Below, one piece after another: positions 1 to 7,829 of a DNA stretch of 37,937 bases. How positions within the stretch are numbered: position 1 is the first letter of the stretch; each line of letters opens with the position of its first letter. A program made the translations under genes and the position numbers. The stretch lies in contig JAEWHK010000042.1 of NCBI GenBank assembly GCA_023387815.1, forward strand, positions 1-37,937, written 5' to 3'. This DNA is from Pseudomonadota bacterium (GTDB lineage: Bacteria > Pseudomonadota > Gammaproteobacteria > Burkholderiales > Burkholderiaceae_B). The notes under the pieces are model-generated. The model made no database searches and was not told where the DNA came from. It was given only the letters and a program-made list of their open reading frames with translations.

Positions 1-102
1 AAGCAGCGTATCGTAACCATGACGGTTGAGATATTCCGCGAGAAGCTGGCGCAGGGCAGGATCGTCATCGACGACGAGAATTTTTGTCAGTTGCTTGTCC
101 AT
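1..102 (-). CDS. Response regulator, N-terminal fragment (cut by window edge)
   Basis: Only the first 34 codons are present, starting at the ATG at 102; the rest lies beyond base 1. The visible protein starts with a short basic stretch followed by ILVVDDDP. That is the first beta strand and acidic pocket of a CheY-like receiver domain, which binds magnesium beside the phosphorylated aspartate. The following RQLLAEYLNRHGY is the usual first helix and second strand. It therefore begins a two-component response regulator, with an OmpR-like look, but the output domain is not visible and the subfamily is open. A GAGG ribosome-binding site precedes the start at good spacing. It follows the DUF6776-like gene by 84 bases on the same strand. 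Confidence 0.8.
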   Translation of the reverse strand, partial: MDKQLTKILVVDDDPALRQLLAEYLNRHGYDTLL

Positions 103-178
103 AGTGCCTCATCTTGCCAAAGGGTAGGGGGAAGCGCAAGCGGCAGAAATGGGCTGAAACCACAAACCGCCTGCCTGC

Positions 179-194
179 GCCGCGGATCAGCGGC
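179..194 (-). other. Small hairpin with the stop codon of the DUF6776-like gene in its loop
   Basis: Two perfect 5-bp arms, 179-183 (GCCGC) and 190-194 (GCGGC), enclose a 6-base loop at 184-189. The TGA stop (187-189 on the minus strand) is the first loop triplet in the direction of transcription. No T-run follows, so it is not a standard intrinsic terminator. It resembles the structure at the murU stop (941-956). Confidence 0.4.
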
Positions 195-894
195 CGATCT
201 GGAAAGTCCGCGTTGTCAGCACTTTCCCGGTAGCCACATCGGTGATTTTAACCGTAACTCGTCTTGGGGACATGGTGGGGGGGAGATCAACGGTGCCGCT
301 GGCCTGCTGAAAGTCTGTCACATCAAGCGGAATCGGATCCAGCTCGGCTGTGCCATAACGGCCATTGCGATAGCGGCCATAGACCGCAAACTGGATGGAC
401 GCCTTGTAGTCGGGATCCTGCTCGCTTTTTTTCATGAGCAGCATGCTGTAGTTCAGTTTGCCGGTGGGTCCGCTGAAATCGCCCACCCGGATACCCAGGG
501 CACTGCCCGTGGGATCTGCTGGGATCACTTTTTTGATGAGGGCCAGATTGCTGGACAGATCCTTGGCCTGGGTCTGCGCCTTGTTCAATGCACCGGACTG
601 CGTATCCAGCTGATTCTTCAGGGTATTGCGTTCCTGGGTAACCGACTCGAGCTGAGACTGCAGGCGCTGACGATCTGCCGACAGTGATGTCACTTCGGTA
701 GTCAGTTTATTGGACTCATCCAGGCTCAGACGCTTGGGGCCATAATTGGTTTGCAGGAACCAGTAACCGCCCGCACCAATAATGATGCCCGTGAACAGCA
801 CACCCAGCCAGGGCGGCATACGACGACGGCGACGACGGCTGCTTGTTTCAAAAACAGAAGGTTTGAAGGCGGCTCTTCTTGAGGATCCAAACAT
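187..894 (-). CDS. DUF6776-like single-pass membrane protein with coiled coil
   Basis: A 235-residue protein of unknown function. Residues 1-27 are very basic, including a run of arginines at about 20-25. A single hydrophobic segment follows at about 28-46, giving a likely cytoplasmic N-terminus and a periplasmic remainder. Residues about 57-115 are rich in Q, L, E, S and K and should form a coiled coil. Residues about 125-235 form a beta-rich domain ending in TFQIGR. This layout matches proteobacterial proteins annotated as DUF6776; I recognise the family only by architecture. It lies 54 bases downstream of murU and may be read from the same transcript, which hints at an envelope role. The stop codon lies in the loop of a small hairpin (179-194). 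Confidence 0.75.
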   Translation of the reverse strand: MFGSSRRAAFKPSVFETSSRRRRRRMPPWLGVLFTGIIIGAGGYWFLQTNYGPKRLSLDESNKLTTEVTSLSADRQRLQSQLESVTQERNTLKNQLDTQSGALNKAQTQAKDLSSNLALIKKVIPADPTGSALGIRVGDFSGPTGKLNYSMLLMKKSEQDPDYKASIQFAVYGRYRNGRYGTAELDPIPLDVTDFQQASGTVDLPPTMSPRRVTVKITDVATGKVLTTRTFQIGR

Positions 895-940
895 GGGAAG
901 GTAATCCGAAAATCAACAGCGTAATATTGTACAGTTTCCA

Positions 941-956
941 CCGGCGATTTAGCCGG
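941..956 (-). other. Small hairpin with the murU stop codon in its loop
   Basis: Arms 941-945 (CCGGC) and 952-956 (GCCGG) pair perfectly around a 6-base loop, 946-951. The TAA stop of murU (949-951 on the minus strand) is the first loop triplet. No T-tract follows, so termination is uncertain. Confidence 0.4.
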
Positions 957-1647
957 CGCTGCGAAGTTGCTCATCAAGTTCTGCCAGCCTCTCGGGCGTG
1001 CCGACATCTGTCCAGCGTCCGGTGTAATGGAAGCCTTCGATGCTGCGGTTTTCCATGGCAAGCTTGAGCAGTGGCGCCAGTGGTACCGGCTGCCCGGCTT
1101 CAATATTGCGAAACAGACTGGGATGATAAACACCGATACCTGCATAGGTAAGTGCAGGTTTGCCCGGCTGACGTGGGCTCAAATATCCTTTGCTGTCCAG
1201 ATGGAAATCACCCTCGGGATGGTGGGCAGGATTATCGACCATCAGCAGCCACGCCTGTGAGGGGGAGTCATGCAGGCGGTTGACCACGCTGACGGCCTGC
1301 ATGGGATTCCAGTCGCACCAGACGTCGCCATTGATGACCAGAAAAGGCTGATCGCCCAGCAGGGGCAGCGCATTTGCAATGCCGCCCGCGGTCTCCAGCG
1401 CAGTGCCTTCGGGGGAGTACTGGATGGCAACATCATACTGACTGCCATCGCCAAGTTCTTCTTCCAGTTTCTCGCCCAGCCACGCATGATTGATCACGAC
1501 ATCGGTAATGCCCACAGACGCAAGCCGTTCCAGATGATGCACGATCAGTGGCTTGCCATCGACGGGCAACAGGGGTTTGGGCAGCGTGTCGGTCAGCGGA
1601 CGCATGCGTTCACCGCGTCCGGCTGCCAGAATCATGGTCTGAATCAA
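949..1647 (-). CDS. murU: N-acetylmuramate alpha-1-phosphate uridylyltransferase MurU
   Basis: A 232-residue nucleotidyltransferase that makes UDP-MurNAc from MurNAc-1-phosphate and UTP. It is the last step of the recycling route that bypasses de novo synthesis and so bypasses fosfomycin-sensitive MurA. The N-terminus carries the sugar-nucleotidyltransferase signature LAAGRGERMRPLT with the following KPLLP (about residues 7-26). INGDVW at about 105-110 holds the metal-binding aspartate. The start is inferred as TTG at 1647, giving a 4-base overlap with the upstream amgK stop and the usual short lead before MILAAG; the ATG at 1635 is the alternative. Pairing with amgK strongly supports MurU over GlmU- or RfbA-like enzymes. 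The stop sits in a hairpin loop. Confidence 0.9.
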   Translation of the reverse strand: MIQTMILAAGRGERMRPLTDTLPKPLLPVDGKPLIVHHLERLASVGITDVVINHAWLGEKLEEELGDGSQYDVAIQYSPEGTALETAGGIANALPLLGDQPFLVINGDVWCDWNPMQAVSVVNRLHDSPSQAWLLMVDNPAHHPEGDFHLDSKGYLSPRQPGKPALTYAGIGVYHPSLFRNIEAGQPVPLAPLLKLAMENRSIEGFHYTGRWTDVGTPERLAELDEQLRSAG

Positions 1648-2726
1648 AATGTATATCCCACTTTTGTTTCAATATTGTCCAGCCGGTCCAGCAGTCTTAA
1701 CAGTGGCCGGAAGGCGTTGTATCTTGCGGCGACCTGACGCACATAGGCGTTGACCCGCGGCATATGCTGCTGGTAATGAGGTTTGCCATCGCGAATGGAC
1801 AGGCGGGCGAAGACGCCCAGGATGCGCAAATTGCGTTGCAGACCCATCCATTCATAATCCACATGAAAGTCTGCAAAATCGGCGGGGACGGGGATGCCGG
1901 CTTTTTTTGCCATTTCCCAGTAACGGATGGCCCAGTCCAGTTGCTGAGGTTCTTCCCAGGTAGTTCTTGCATCCATGACCAGCGAGACCAGATCGTAGGA
2001 GACCGGCCCCAGTACCGCATCCTGAAAGTCGATAATGCCGGGACCGCGGCCATCCTGGGGATGTTCATTAAACATCAGGTTGGGTGAATGAAAATCGCGG
2101 TGGACAAAGCACGTTGCCTGCCGTGAATTATGGGCGGTCAGCCGGTCGAATATGGCCTCCAGCGCACTGTTTTCATTTTCACTCAGGGTGGCATTGCAAT
2201 GGCGTGCAACATACCAGTCCGGGAACAGTGCAAGCTCGTCCCGCAGCCTGGCTGCATCGTATACCGGAAGATTCTGCGTGGGAACCTGTTGCATGGTCAC
2301 CAGAGCCTGCAGGGCGCCTCGATAATGTGCCTGCAATGTGGCATCGTCAAGCCCGGCCACAATGCGCTGATAAAACGTGTCATTGCCCAGATCGGTGAGC
2401 AGGAGCAGCCCCTGCTCTGCATTGTTTTCCAGAATGACCGGTACGTTGAGTCCGGCAAGCTCAAGGCGATGTGCAATGTCCACAAACGGGCGGCAATCTT
2501 CGTGGGCGGGGGGCGCATCCATGATGATCAGGGTGCCATCGGCCGTATCTGCCCTGAAATAGCGTCGGAAGCTAGCATCGCTGGATGCGGGTCGCAGCGA
2601 TTCCTCGCGTATCCCGTATTTTTGTGCCAGGCCGGCTACCCAGGTCTGAACCAGTGCGTAACGGTTATCCGTATCGGTTGAGGAGGGTGCCTTGGCCGGC
2701 GTCGATGAAGCTGGGGGGGTTGTCAT
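1644..2726 (-). CDS. amgK: N-acetylmuramate/N-acetylglucosamine anomeric kinase AmgK
   Basis: A 360-residue kinase of the aminoglycoside-phosphotransferase fold. AmgK phosphorylates MurNAc (and GlcNAc) at C1, feeding MurU. The catalytic loop FVHRDFHSPNLM lies at about 207-218, with D211 as catalytic base and N216 as metal ligand. The metal-binding aspartate follows in IIDFQD (D233). The protein is a little longer than Pseudomonas AmgK because of a Pro/Ser/Thr-rich N-terminal stretch of about 20 residues. The family fold alone could mean another small-molecule kinase, but the 4-base overlap with murU and the divergent lptD next door match the known recycling locus. The start is the ATG at 2726. 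Confidence 0.9.
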   Translation of the reverse strand: MTTPPASSTPAKAPSSTDTDNRYALVQTWVAGLAQKYGIREESLRPASSDASFRRYFRADTADGTLIIMDAPPAHEDCRPFVDIAHRLELAGLNVPVILENNAEQGLLLLTDLGNDTFYQRIVAGLDDATLQAHYRGALQALVTMQQVPTQNLPVYDAARLRDELALFPDWYVARHCNATLSENENSALEAIFDRLTAHNSRQATCFVHRDFHSPNLMFNEHPQDGRGPGIIDFQDAVLGPVSYDLVSLVMDARTTWEEPQQLDWAIRYWEMAKKAGIPVPADFADFHVDYEWMGLQRNLRILGVFARLSIRDGKPHYQQHMPRVNAYVRQVAARYNAFRPLLRLLDRLDNIETKVGYTF

Positions 2727-2807
2727 GAGAAATGGTCGCGAAAAAAGGATTTGATATCAGTTGCTTGGGTGAAACCCTGATTTTTATTTCTGCAAATCGG
2801 ACAGGCA

Positions 2808-2837
2808 TTGCCGTAGTCTGCAGTTGATAACTATAAT
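2808..2837 (+). promoter_or_regulatory. Predicted sigma-70 promoter for lptD
   Basis: TTGCCG at 2808-2813 and a perfect TATAAT at 2832-2837 are separated by 18 bases. This is the best sigma-70-like match I saw in the gene-free stretches. A start near 2844 would give a leader of about 200 nucleotides before the GTG of lptD. Confidence 0.55.
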
Positions 2838-2861
2838 AGCGCGCTAAAGTAAAAACTTCAG
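2833..2861 (-). promoter_or_regulatory. Possible overlapping minus-strand promoter for amgK-murU
   Basis: Read on the minus strand, CTGAAG (2861-2856) and TATTAT (2838-2833) are 17 bases apart. The -10 element shares its bases with the lptD -10 on the other strand, so the two promoters would be mutually exclusive. The -35 match is weak, so this is tentative. Confidence 0.3.
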
Positions 2862-3046
2862 GCTTTCCGTATTTTATGCGGTATCCTCTGTTTTGTCCTG
2901 CATCCACAACATGTCGGAAAAGGCGCAAGTGACCTGTTGTCCAGGACTGTTACGTCCTGATGCCTGAGGTTCTGTAATTTCCGTCTTCGCCCCAGCCTAT
3001 CGGGCAGCAGGACAGGTTTCTTCAATTATTTCCGGTAAAAAGCACA

Positions 3047-5467
3047 GTGCGAAAGATCTGTCACCTACTCCTTCTGACCGTATCCCCGATCGCGTTTGCC
3101 CAGACCGGTGTTACGGTGCCCGGAGTCGGGCAGACCTCTGCACCGCGACTGTACGTATCTCCCATGTTGACCAGCCCGGCGCTCAACAACGATGAGATCA
3201 TCACCTTTACCGACAGTGCGCGCGCCGACGTCACCAATAATACCAACCGCATTACCCTGGATGGCCAATCGCAGATTCGCCGTCCCGACGCCATTCTGAA
3301 GGCGGATACCATTGATTACGATCGCGGCACCGGTACGGTGACTGCTACCGGCAATGCGCGACTGCTGCGCGATGGCAATCTGATTACCGGTCCGGGTCTG
3401 CGCTATAACGTTGACAAGGTGAACGGCACCATCAATTCACCCGTATACAGCCTGGCAACAGGTGGGAAGGGACAGGCTTCAGAGGCCAATATTATTGATG
3501 ACAACCATCTCAACCTGAAGGACGCGACGTATAGCGGCTGTAGCTGCGAAGAGCCGTTCTGGCAGATCCGCTCAAGCAATGTGAATCTGTTCAACGACGA
3601 AAATGAAGGGATTGCAGATAACGGAACCCTGTATATCAAGGGCGTGCCGGTACTTTGGTCGCCTTATCTGACCTTTCCGATCCGGGCCGAGAAAAAAACC
3701 GGTTTTCTGACACCCACTTACGGCATGACCTCGCGCAGTGGCCTGGACCTGACGGCGCCGTATTTCATCAATCTGGCTCCACAGTATGACCTGACGCTGT
3801 ATCCGCGGTATCTGAGCAAACGGGGACCGCAGATGGGCGCGGAATTCCGCTATCTGCAGCCGAATTATTCAGGCACGCTGACCGGTACTTATATGTCCAA
3901 GGATAATGAGCTGGGCCGCTCACGCTGGATGTATTCCTGGCGCCATCTGCAGTCACTGGGTTCAGTGCTGGGACTGAATTTCAATCTGTCTGTCGACTGG
4001 AATGGCGTATCCGATGATGATTACTACCGTGATTTCACGGATATGACCACAATCACCCAGGCGGACAAGACCTATCTGAACCGGAACGTCACGCTGGGCT
4101 TTTCCGGCTATAAATACTGGGACGGGTACCTGCAGATTCAGAAATACCAGACGCTGCAGGATTCCACGACCTCCGACATCTATGGCCAGTATGAAAAAGT
4201 GCCCGAATTGCGCGTGCATGGTGCGCGCTATAACTGGCATGGTCTGGACATGGAAACCACCAATACGCTGACCCGCTTTGAATACCCGACATATTTCGGT
4301 AACAAGCTCAGTGAAGAGGTCATCGATCAGACCAACGGCCACTTGCGCCCCAACGGCACCCGCCTGATGTCGTACTCCACCTTAAGTTACCCCATTGTGA
4401 GACCGGGCTGGTACATTACGCCGAAAATCGGTCTGCACGCATCTCAGTACGAGACCGACTGGTTTACGCGATATGGGGAATATTCCTTTTTCAGCCAGGG
4501 CGGTACGCAACGACGTTCTTTGTCTCGCGTCCTTCCCATTCTGTCGCTGGATGCTGGCATGACCTTTGAGCGGAACACCACGCTTTTCGGCTATCCCACA
4601 ACGCAGACCCTGGAACCTCGGCTGTATTATCTCTACATCCCGTATCAGGATCAGAGCGACATTCCCGTCTTCGATACCGATGTCAGCCAGTTCGGATTTG
4701 CCAGTGCGTTTTCCGAGAACCGCTACAACGGCGGCTGGGATCGCATCAATAATGCCAATCAGGTCACACTGGGTCTGACTTCGCGCTGGTTCGACAATGA
4801 CACCGGCTTTCAGCGGCTGGCCCTGCAGGTGGCTCAGCGAATTTACTTTGAAAACCAGCGTGTGACGTTGCCCTATGAATCGCCTCGCATCGGCACCAAA
4901 TCCGACTGGATTTTCGGGGCGGAAGCGGCGCTGACCAACAAATTCACAACACAGGCAGCCCTGCAGATCGATCCCTACCAGGGCAAGACCACGCAAAGCT
5001 ATGCTGCTGTCAAATGGACGCCCAAACGGCTGACTACGCTTTCGCTGTCATACCGCTACCAGCGTGACCCTTATGCAGATGAAGAGCGTACGGACATCAA
5101 CCAGGGCAATCCGCTGTCGTACCAATTGCAAGGAAAAGAAACCGTCAGTTTCGCCGGTCAGTGGCCGTTTTCGCGCAAACTGTACGGTGTAGGCCGCATC
5201 GATTATTCCCTCAAGGAAAGCCGCGTCACCCAGCATATTATTGGCGTGGAGTACAAAGGGGACTGCTGCTGGACAGGACGAGTTGTTTTGAAACGTTACG
5301 CTGTTTCGAAAGAAGATTCGAATTCTGCTATATTCTTTCAGTTGGAATTGGCAGGATTGGGCTCGGTGGGCAAAGACCCGATGGAGCTGCTAAGGCAGAA
5401 TGTGCCTGGTTACGAAAGCGTCAACACGCCAGTTCCGGCAAGAACATCATTTGAAAGGTATGAATAA
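3047..5467 (+). CDS. lptD: LPS-assembly outer-membrane protein LptD
   Basis: An 806-residue outer-membrane translocon subunit. With LptE it inserts LPS into the outer leaflet, completing the Lpt bridge. A short signal peptide ends around AFA-QT (residue 19). Residues about 45-190 form the OstA/LptA-like periplasmic jellyroll, and the rest is the large beta-barrel, with abundant aromatic alternating strands and a short polar tail. GTG at 3047 is the first usable start after an in-frame stop at 2975. E. coli LptD folds with disulfides joining an N-terminal cysteine pair to a CC pair. Here the mature protein has Cys165 and Cys167 (GCSC) and Cys740-Cys741, but no cysteine near the mature N-terminus. 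The stop overlaps the surA start by one base (TAATG). Confidence 0.95.
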   Translation: MRKICHLLLLTVSPIAFAQTGVTVPGVGQTSAPRLYVSPMLTSPALNNDEIITFTDSARADVTNNTNRITLDGQSQIRRPDAILKADTIDYDRGTGTVTATGNARLLRDGNLITGPGLRYNVDKVNGTINSPVYSLATGGKGQASEANIIDDNHLNLKDATYSGCSCEEPFWQIRSSNVNLFNDENEGIADNGTLYIKGVPVLWSPYLTFPIRAEKKTGFLTPTYGMTSRSGLDLTAPYFINLAPQYDLTLYPRYLSKRGPQMGAEFRYLQPNYSGTLTGTYMSKDNELGRSRWMYSWRHLQSLGSVLGLNFNLSVDWNGVSDDDYYRDFTDMTTITQADKTYLNRNVTLGFSGYKYWDGYLQIQKYQTLQDSTTSDIYGQYEKVPELRVHGARYNWHGLDMETTNTLTRFEYPTYFGNKLSEEVIDQTNGHLRPNGTRLMSYSTLSYPIVRPGWYITPKIGLHASQYETDWFTRYGEYSFFSQGGTQRRSLSRVLPILSLDAGMTFERNTTLFGYPTTQTLEPRLYYLYIPYQDQSDIPVFDTDVSQFGFASAFSENRYNGGWDRINNANQVTLGLTSRWFDNDTGFQRLALQVAQRIYFENQRVTLPYESPRIGTKSDWIFGAEAALTNKFTTQAALQIDPYQGKTTQSYAAVKWTPKRLTTLSLSYRYQRDPYADEERTDINQGNPLSYQLQGKETVSFAGQWPFSRKLYGVGRIDYSLKESRVTQHIIGVEYKGDCCWTGRVVLKRYAVSKEDSNSAIFFQLELAGLGSVGKDPMELLRQNVPGYESVNTPVPARTSFERYE

Positions 5468-6969
5468 TGCGTAAATTGGGTTTCATGAGAACAGCTGTTG
5501 CTCTGGCCATTCCCGCCATTTTTATTGCGGTGCCGCCTGTTGCACAGGCGCAGGCCGCAAAGAAACCTGCTGCCAGCCAGCAGCGTGCGCCCGGACAGTT
5601 CGCAGACGGCATTGCCGCCGTGGTTAATAATGAAATCATCACTGTGCGCGAACTTCAGCAGCGCATGGCCAGCAATCGGATGACCTCTGGTGGTCAGAAC
5701 CAGAACCAGCAAGCCGTACTGCAGTCCATGATCGATGAAAAACTCATGCGGCAGGACGCAGAGCAGTTTGGTATCAAGGTATCGGATGCCCAGCTGGCCC
5801 AGGCGATGGCAAATATTGCCCAGCGCAACAATCTGCCTCCGGAAAAACTGCGGCCGGCCATTGAACAAATGGGTCTGAACTGGGATGACTATAGGCGCAA
5901 CCTTCGTAATGAAATGGTCATGGAAGAACTGCGCACCCGAATCATCCAGAGCCGTGTGAACGTCAATGAATCTGACGTGGACGCCTTCCTGAAGCAGAAT
6001 CCTACCGGCATCCTGCCTGGTCGCGAGGCCGCAAGACAGAATCAGCCCAAGCCACCACCACAGAAACAGGTCGTGGTAGAGCGCTCGTTCGTACCTAAGG
6101 CGGTCGCATTGCAGCACATCTACATTCGCGTGCCCGATAACTCCACCGAAGACGTGGTAGCTGCGGCCCGCAAGAAAGCCGATGCCGCCATGGCCAAATT
6201 GCGCAGCGGCAGCAGCTTTGACAGTGTCGCCAAAGAGTATTCCGACGGTCCTGAAGCGTCCGCGGGCGGTAACCTGGGTATTCGCATGTTCGAAGACTGG
6301 CCGTCTCTGTTCGTAAACGTGACCAAGAAAGTGCCCGATGGACGAACCACCGGCGTTTTCAAGGCACCTAACGGCTTTCACATCCTGAAGGTCGTTGAGC
6401 GTCGCGGTCTGGTTCAGGAGAACAAACGCGTGGTCACCGTGCAGCCACCTGCACCGCCACCACCGCCTGTACCGCCAATCGAGAAAATGGCGAAGCAGCA
6501 GGGCCCGGTCAATATTACCGAAACCAAGGCCAGCCATATTCTGATCAAGATCACACCAGTATTTTCTGATCAGCAGGCCAAGGCAAAAATTGAAGACATC
6601 CGCAATCAGATTGCAAATGGCATGTCCTTTGCCGATGCGGCCAAGAAATACTCACAGGATACCTCGGCACCCCTGGGTGGCGAAGTGGGCTGGGTTCCTC
6701 CTGGCGCATCGGATCCCGCTTTTGAGCAGGCCATGAACGCCCTGCAGCCCGGACAAATGAGTGCACCTGTGCGTTCCAAATTCGGCTGGCACCTGATTGT
6801 TGTGGAAGACCGTCGTAGCTCCGACAAGCAGCCGGAAATCCGCCGCAACCTGGCACGTCAGTCGCTGTTTGAAAAACGTGCCGAACCGGTATATGAAGAC
6901 TGGTTGCAGCAGCTGCGGGCCAAGGCCTATATCGACAATCGTCTGACCGGTCAGAACAGCAAGTCATAG
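5467..6969 (+). CDS. surA: Periplasmic chaperone and peptidyl-prolyl isomerase SurA
   Basis: A 500-residue periplasmic chaperone that escorts unfolded outer-membrane proteins, including LptD, to the BAM complex. A clear signal peptide ends near residue 28 (VAQAQA). The SurA N-domain spans about 42-185. The first parvulin domain is at about 213-311 (QHIYIRV to FHILKVVE) and the second at about 354-455 (ASHILIK to FGWHLIVVED). A short C-terminal helix region, needed to complete the chaperone core, follows. Two proline-rich linkers flank the first parvulin: one at about 193-200 and a seven-proline-rich stretch at about 327-338. It is slightly longer than E. coli SurA (428) for this reason. An AAAGG ribosome site lies inside the lptD end. 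Confidence 0.96.
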   Translation: MRKLGFMRTAVALAIPAIFIAVPPVAQAQAAKKPAASQQRAPGQFADGIAAVVNNEIITVRELQQRMASNRMTSGGQNQNQQAVLQSMIDEKLMRQDAEQFGIKVSDAQLAQAMANIAQRNNLPPEKLRPAIEQMGLNWDDYRRNLRNEMVMEELRTRIIQSRVNVNESDVDAFLKQNPTGILPGREAARQNQPKPPPQKQVVVERSFVPKAVALQHIYIRVPDNSTEDVVAAARKKADAAMAKLRSGSSFDSVAKEYSDGPEASAGGNLGIRMFEDWPSLFVNVTKKVPDGRTTGVFKAPNGFHILKVVERRGLVQENKRVVTVQPPAPPPPPVPPIEKMAKQQGPVNITETKASHILIKITPVFSDQQAKAKIEDIRNQIANGMSFADAAKKYSQDTSAPLGGEVGWVPPGASDPAFEQAMNALQPGQMSAPVRSKFGWHLIVVEDRRSSDKQPEIRRNLARQSLFEKRAEPVYEDWLQQLRAKAYIDNRLTGQNSKS

Positions 6970-6986
6970 GTCCAGAGCGCGAGAAA

Positions 6987-7766
6987 ATGGCAGTTCATCA
7001 GGCCCGCAAGCGTTTCGGTCAGAACTTTCTGACTGACGAAAGTGTGATCGAATCCATTGTGCGGGCCATCGACCCCTCGCGGGAAGACAAGGTCATTGAG
7101 ATCGGCCCGGGACTGTCCGCACTCACTGAGCCCTTGCACGAGCGCCTCAATCATCTTTCTGTTATAGAAATTGACCGCGACCTGGCCGCGAGACTGCGCA
7201 AGCGGTTTTCGGAAGACACCCTGACCATTCACGAAGCCGATGCCCTGACGGTGGACTTCGGCGCATTTGGCAGCGACCTGCGTATTGTAGGTAATCTGCC
7301 TTATAACATTTCGAGCCCGCTCCTGTTCCATCTGGTTGAATTTGCTGATCACGTGCGTGACCAGCACTTCATGCTGCAAAAGGAAGTGATTGCCCGCATG
7401 GTGGCCAGACCCAGAGAAGGGGATTACGGTCGATTGTCGGTGATGCTGCAGGCGCGCTATGATATGCGTCATTTATTTGATGTGCCGCCGGAAGCGTTTG
7501 ACCCACCGCCCAAGGTGGTTTCTGCCGTGGTGCGTATGGTGCCGCTACCCGCAGACCGTCCCAGAGCCAGAAGCGAAAAGGCTTTTTCACAGATTGTGGC
7601 CCGCGCCTTTTCCCAGCGCCGCAAAATGTTGCGTCGTGTGCTGGCAGACTGGCAGATCGACTGGGTTGCCGTCGACATCAAAGAGACGGCAAGGGCAGAG
7701 GAATTATCGGTCGCAGATTACATCCGACTGGCAGACTATCTGGTAGACCAGGGCATCCTGGCCTGA
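6987..7766 (+). CDS. rsmA: 16S rRNA dimethyladenosine transferase RsmA (KsgA)
   Basis: A 259-residue SAM-dependent methyltransferase that dimethylates two adjacent adenosines near the 3' end of 16S rRNA during late 30S maturation. The N-terminal KRFGQNFL (about 8-15) is the family signature. Motif I is VIEIGPGLSALT (about 36-47) and the catalytic NLPYNISS is at 103-110. A basic C-terminal domain follows (about 185-259). It starts 17 bases after surA, so lptD-surA-rsmA is probably one transcript. The pyridoxine gene pdxA, which lies between surA and rsmA in E. coli, is not here. Confidence 0.97.
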   Translation: MAVHQARKRFGQNFLTDESVIESIVRAIDPSREDKVIEIGPGLSALTEPLHERLNHLSVIEIDRDLAARLRKRFSEDTLTIHEADALTVDFGAFGSDLRIVGNLPYNISSPLLFHLVEFADHVRDQHFMLQKEVIARMVARPREGDYGRLSVMLQARYDMRHLFDVPPEAFDPPPKVVSAVVRMVPLPADRPRARSEKAFSQIVARAFSQRRKMLRRVLADWQIDWVAVDIKETARAEELSVADYIRLADYLVDQGILA

Positions 7767-7787
7767 CGGTCTGATAGCCATGAAAGA

Positions 7788-7810
7788 CCGCGCCAGTTAA
7801 TGCAGCGCGG
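7788..7810. terminator. Weak hairpin between convergent rsmA and glycerate kinase genes
   Basis: Arms CCGCGC (7788-7793) and GCGCGG (7805-7810) pair perfectly around an 11-base loop in the 63-base gap between two convergent genes. On the plus strand only a loose T-rich stretch follows (about 7821-7831). It may help end transcription, but it is not a textbook terminator. Confidence 0.3.
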
Positions 7811-7829
7811 CCTCCTGACCTCAATATAT

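Larger units (their letters stand above)
2727..3046. promoter_or_regulatory. Divergent control region between amgK and lptD
   Basis: These 320 bases separate the two start codons and hold no credible gene. A strong candidate promoter core lies near 2808-2861 and is described separately. The lptD leader would be about 200 nucleotides and contains one small perfect hairpin, arms 2942-2947 (CAGGAC) and 2954-2959 (GTCCTG). I could not identify a convincing sigma-E promoter, although lptD is in that regulon in E. coli. Confidence 0.6.

Noticed and set aside
2665..2928. An 87-codon minus-strand frame covering the amgK start and the divergent promoter
   Set aside because: It overlaps amgK out of frame, has no homology I recognise and lacks a good ribosome site; the TATAAT promoter lies within it.
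5410..6537. A 375-codon open frame on the minus strand opposite surA
   Set aside because: It is fully antisense to a well-supported SurA, has a composition expected of a mirrored coding frame, and shows no recognisable domain.
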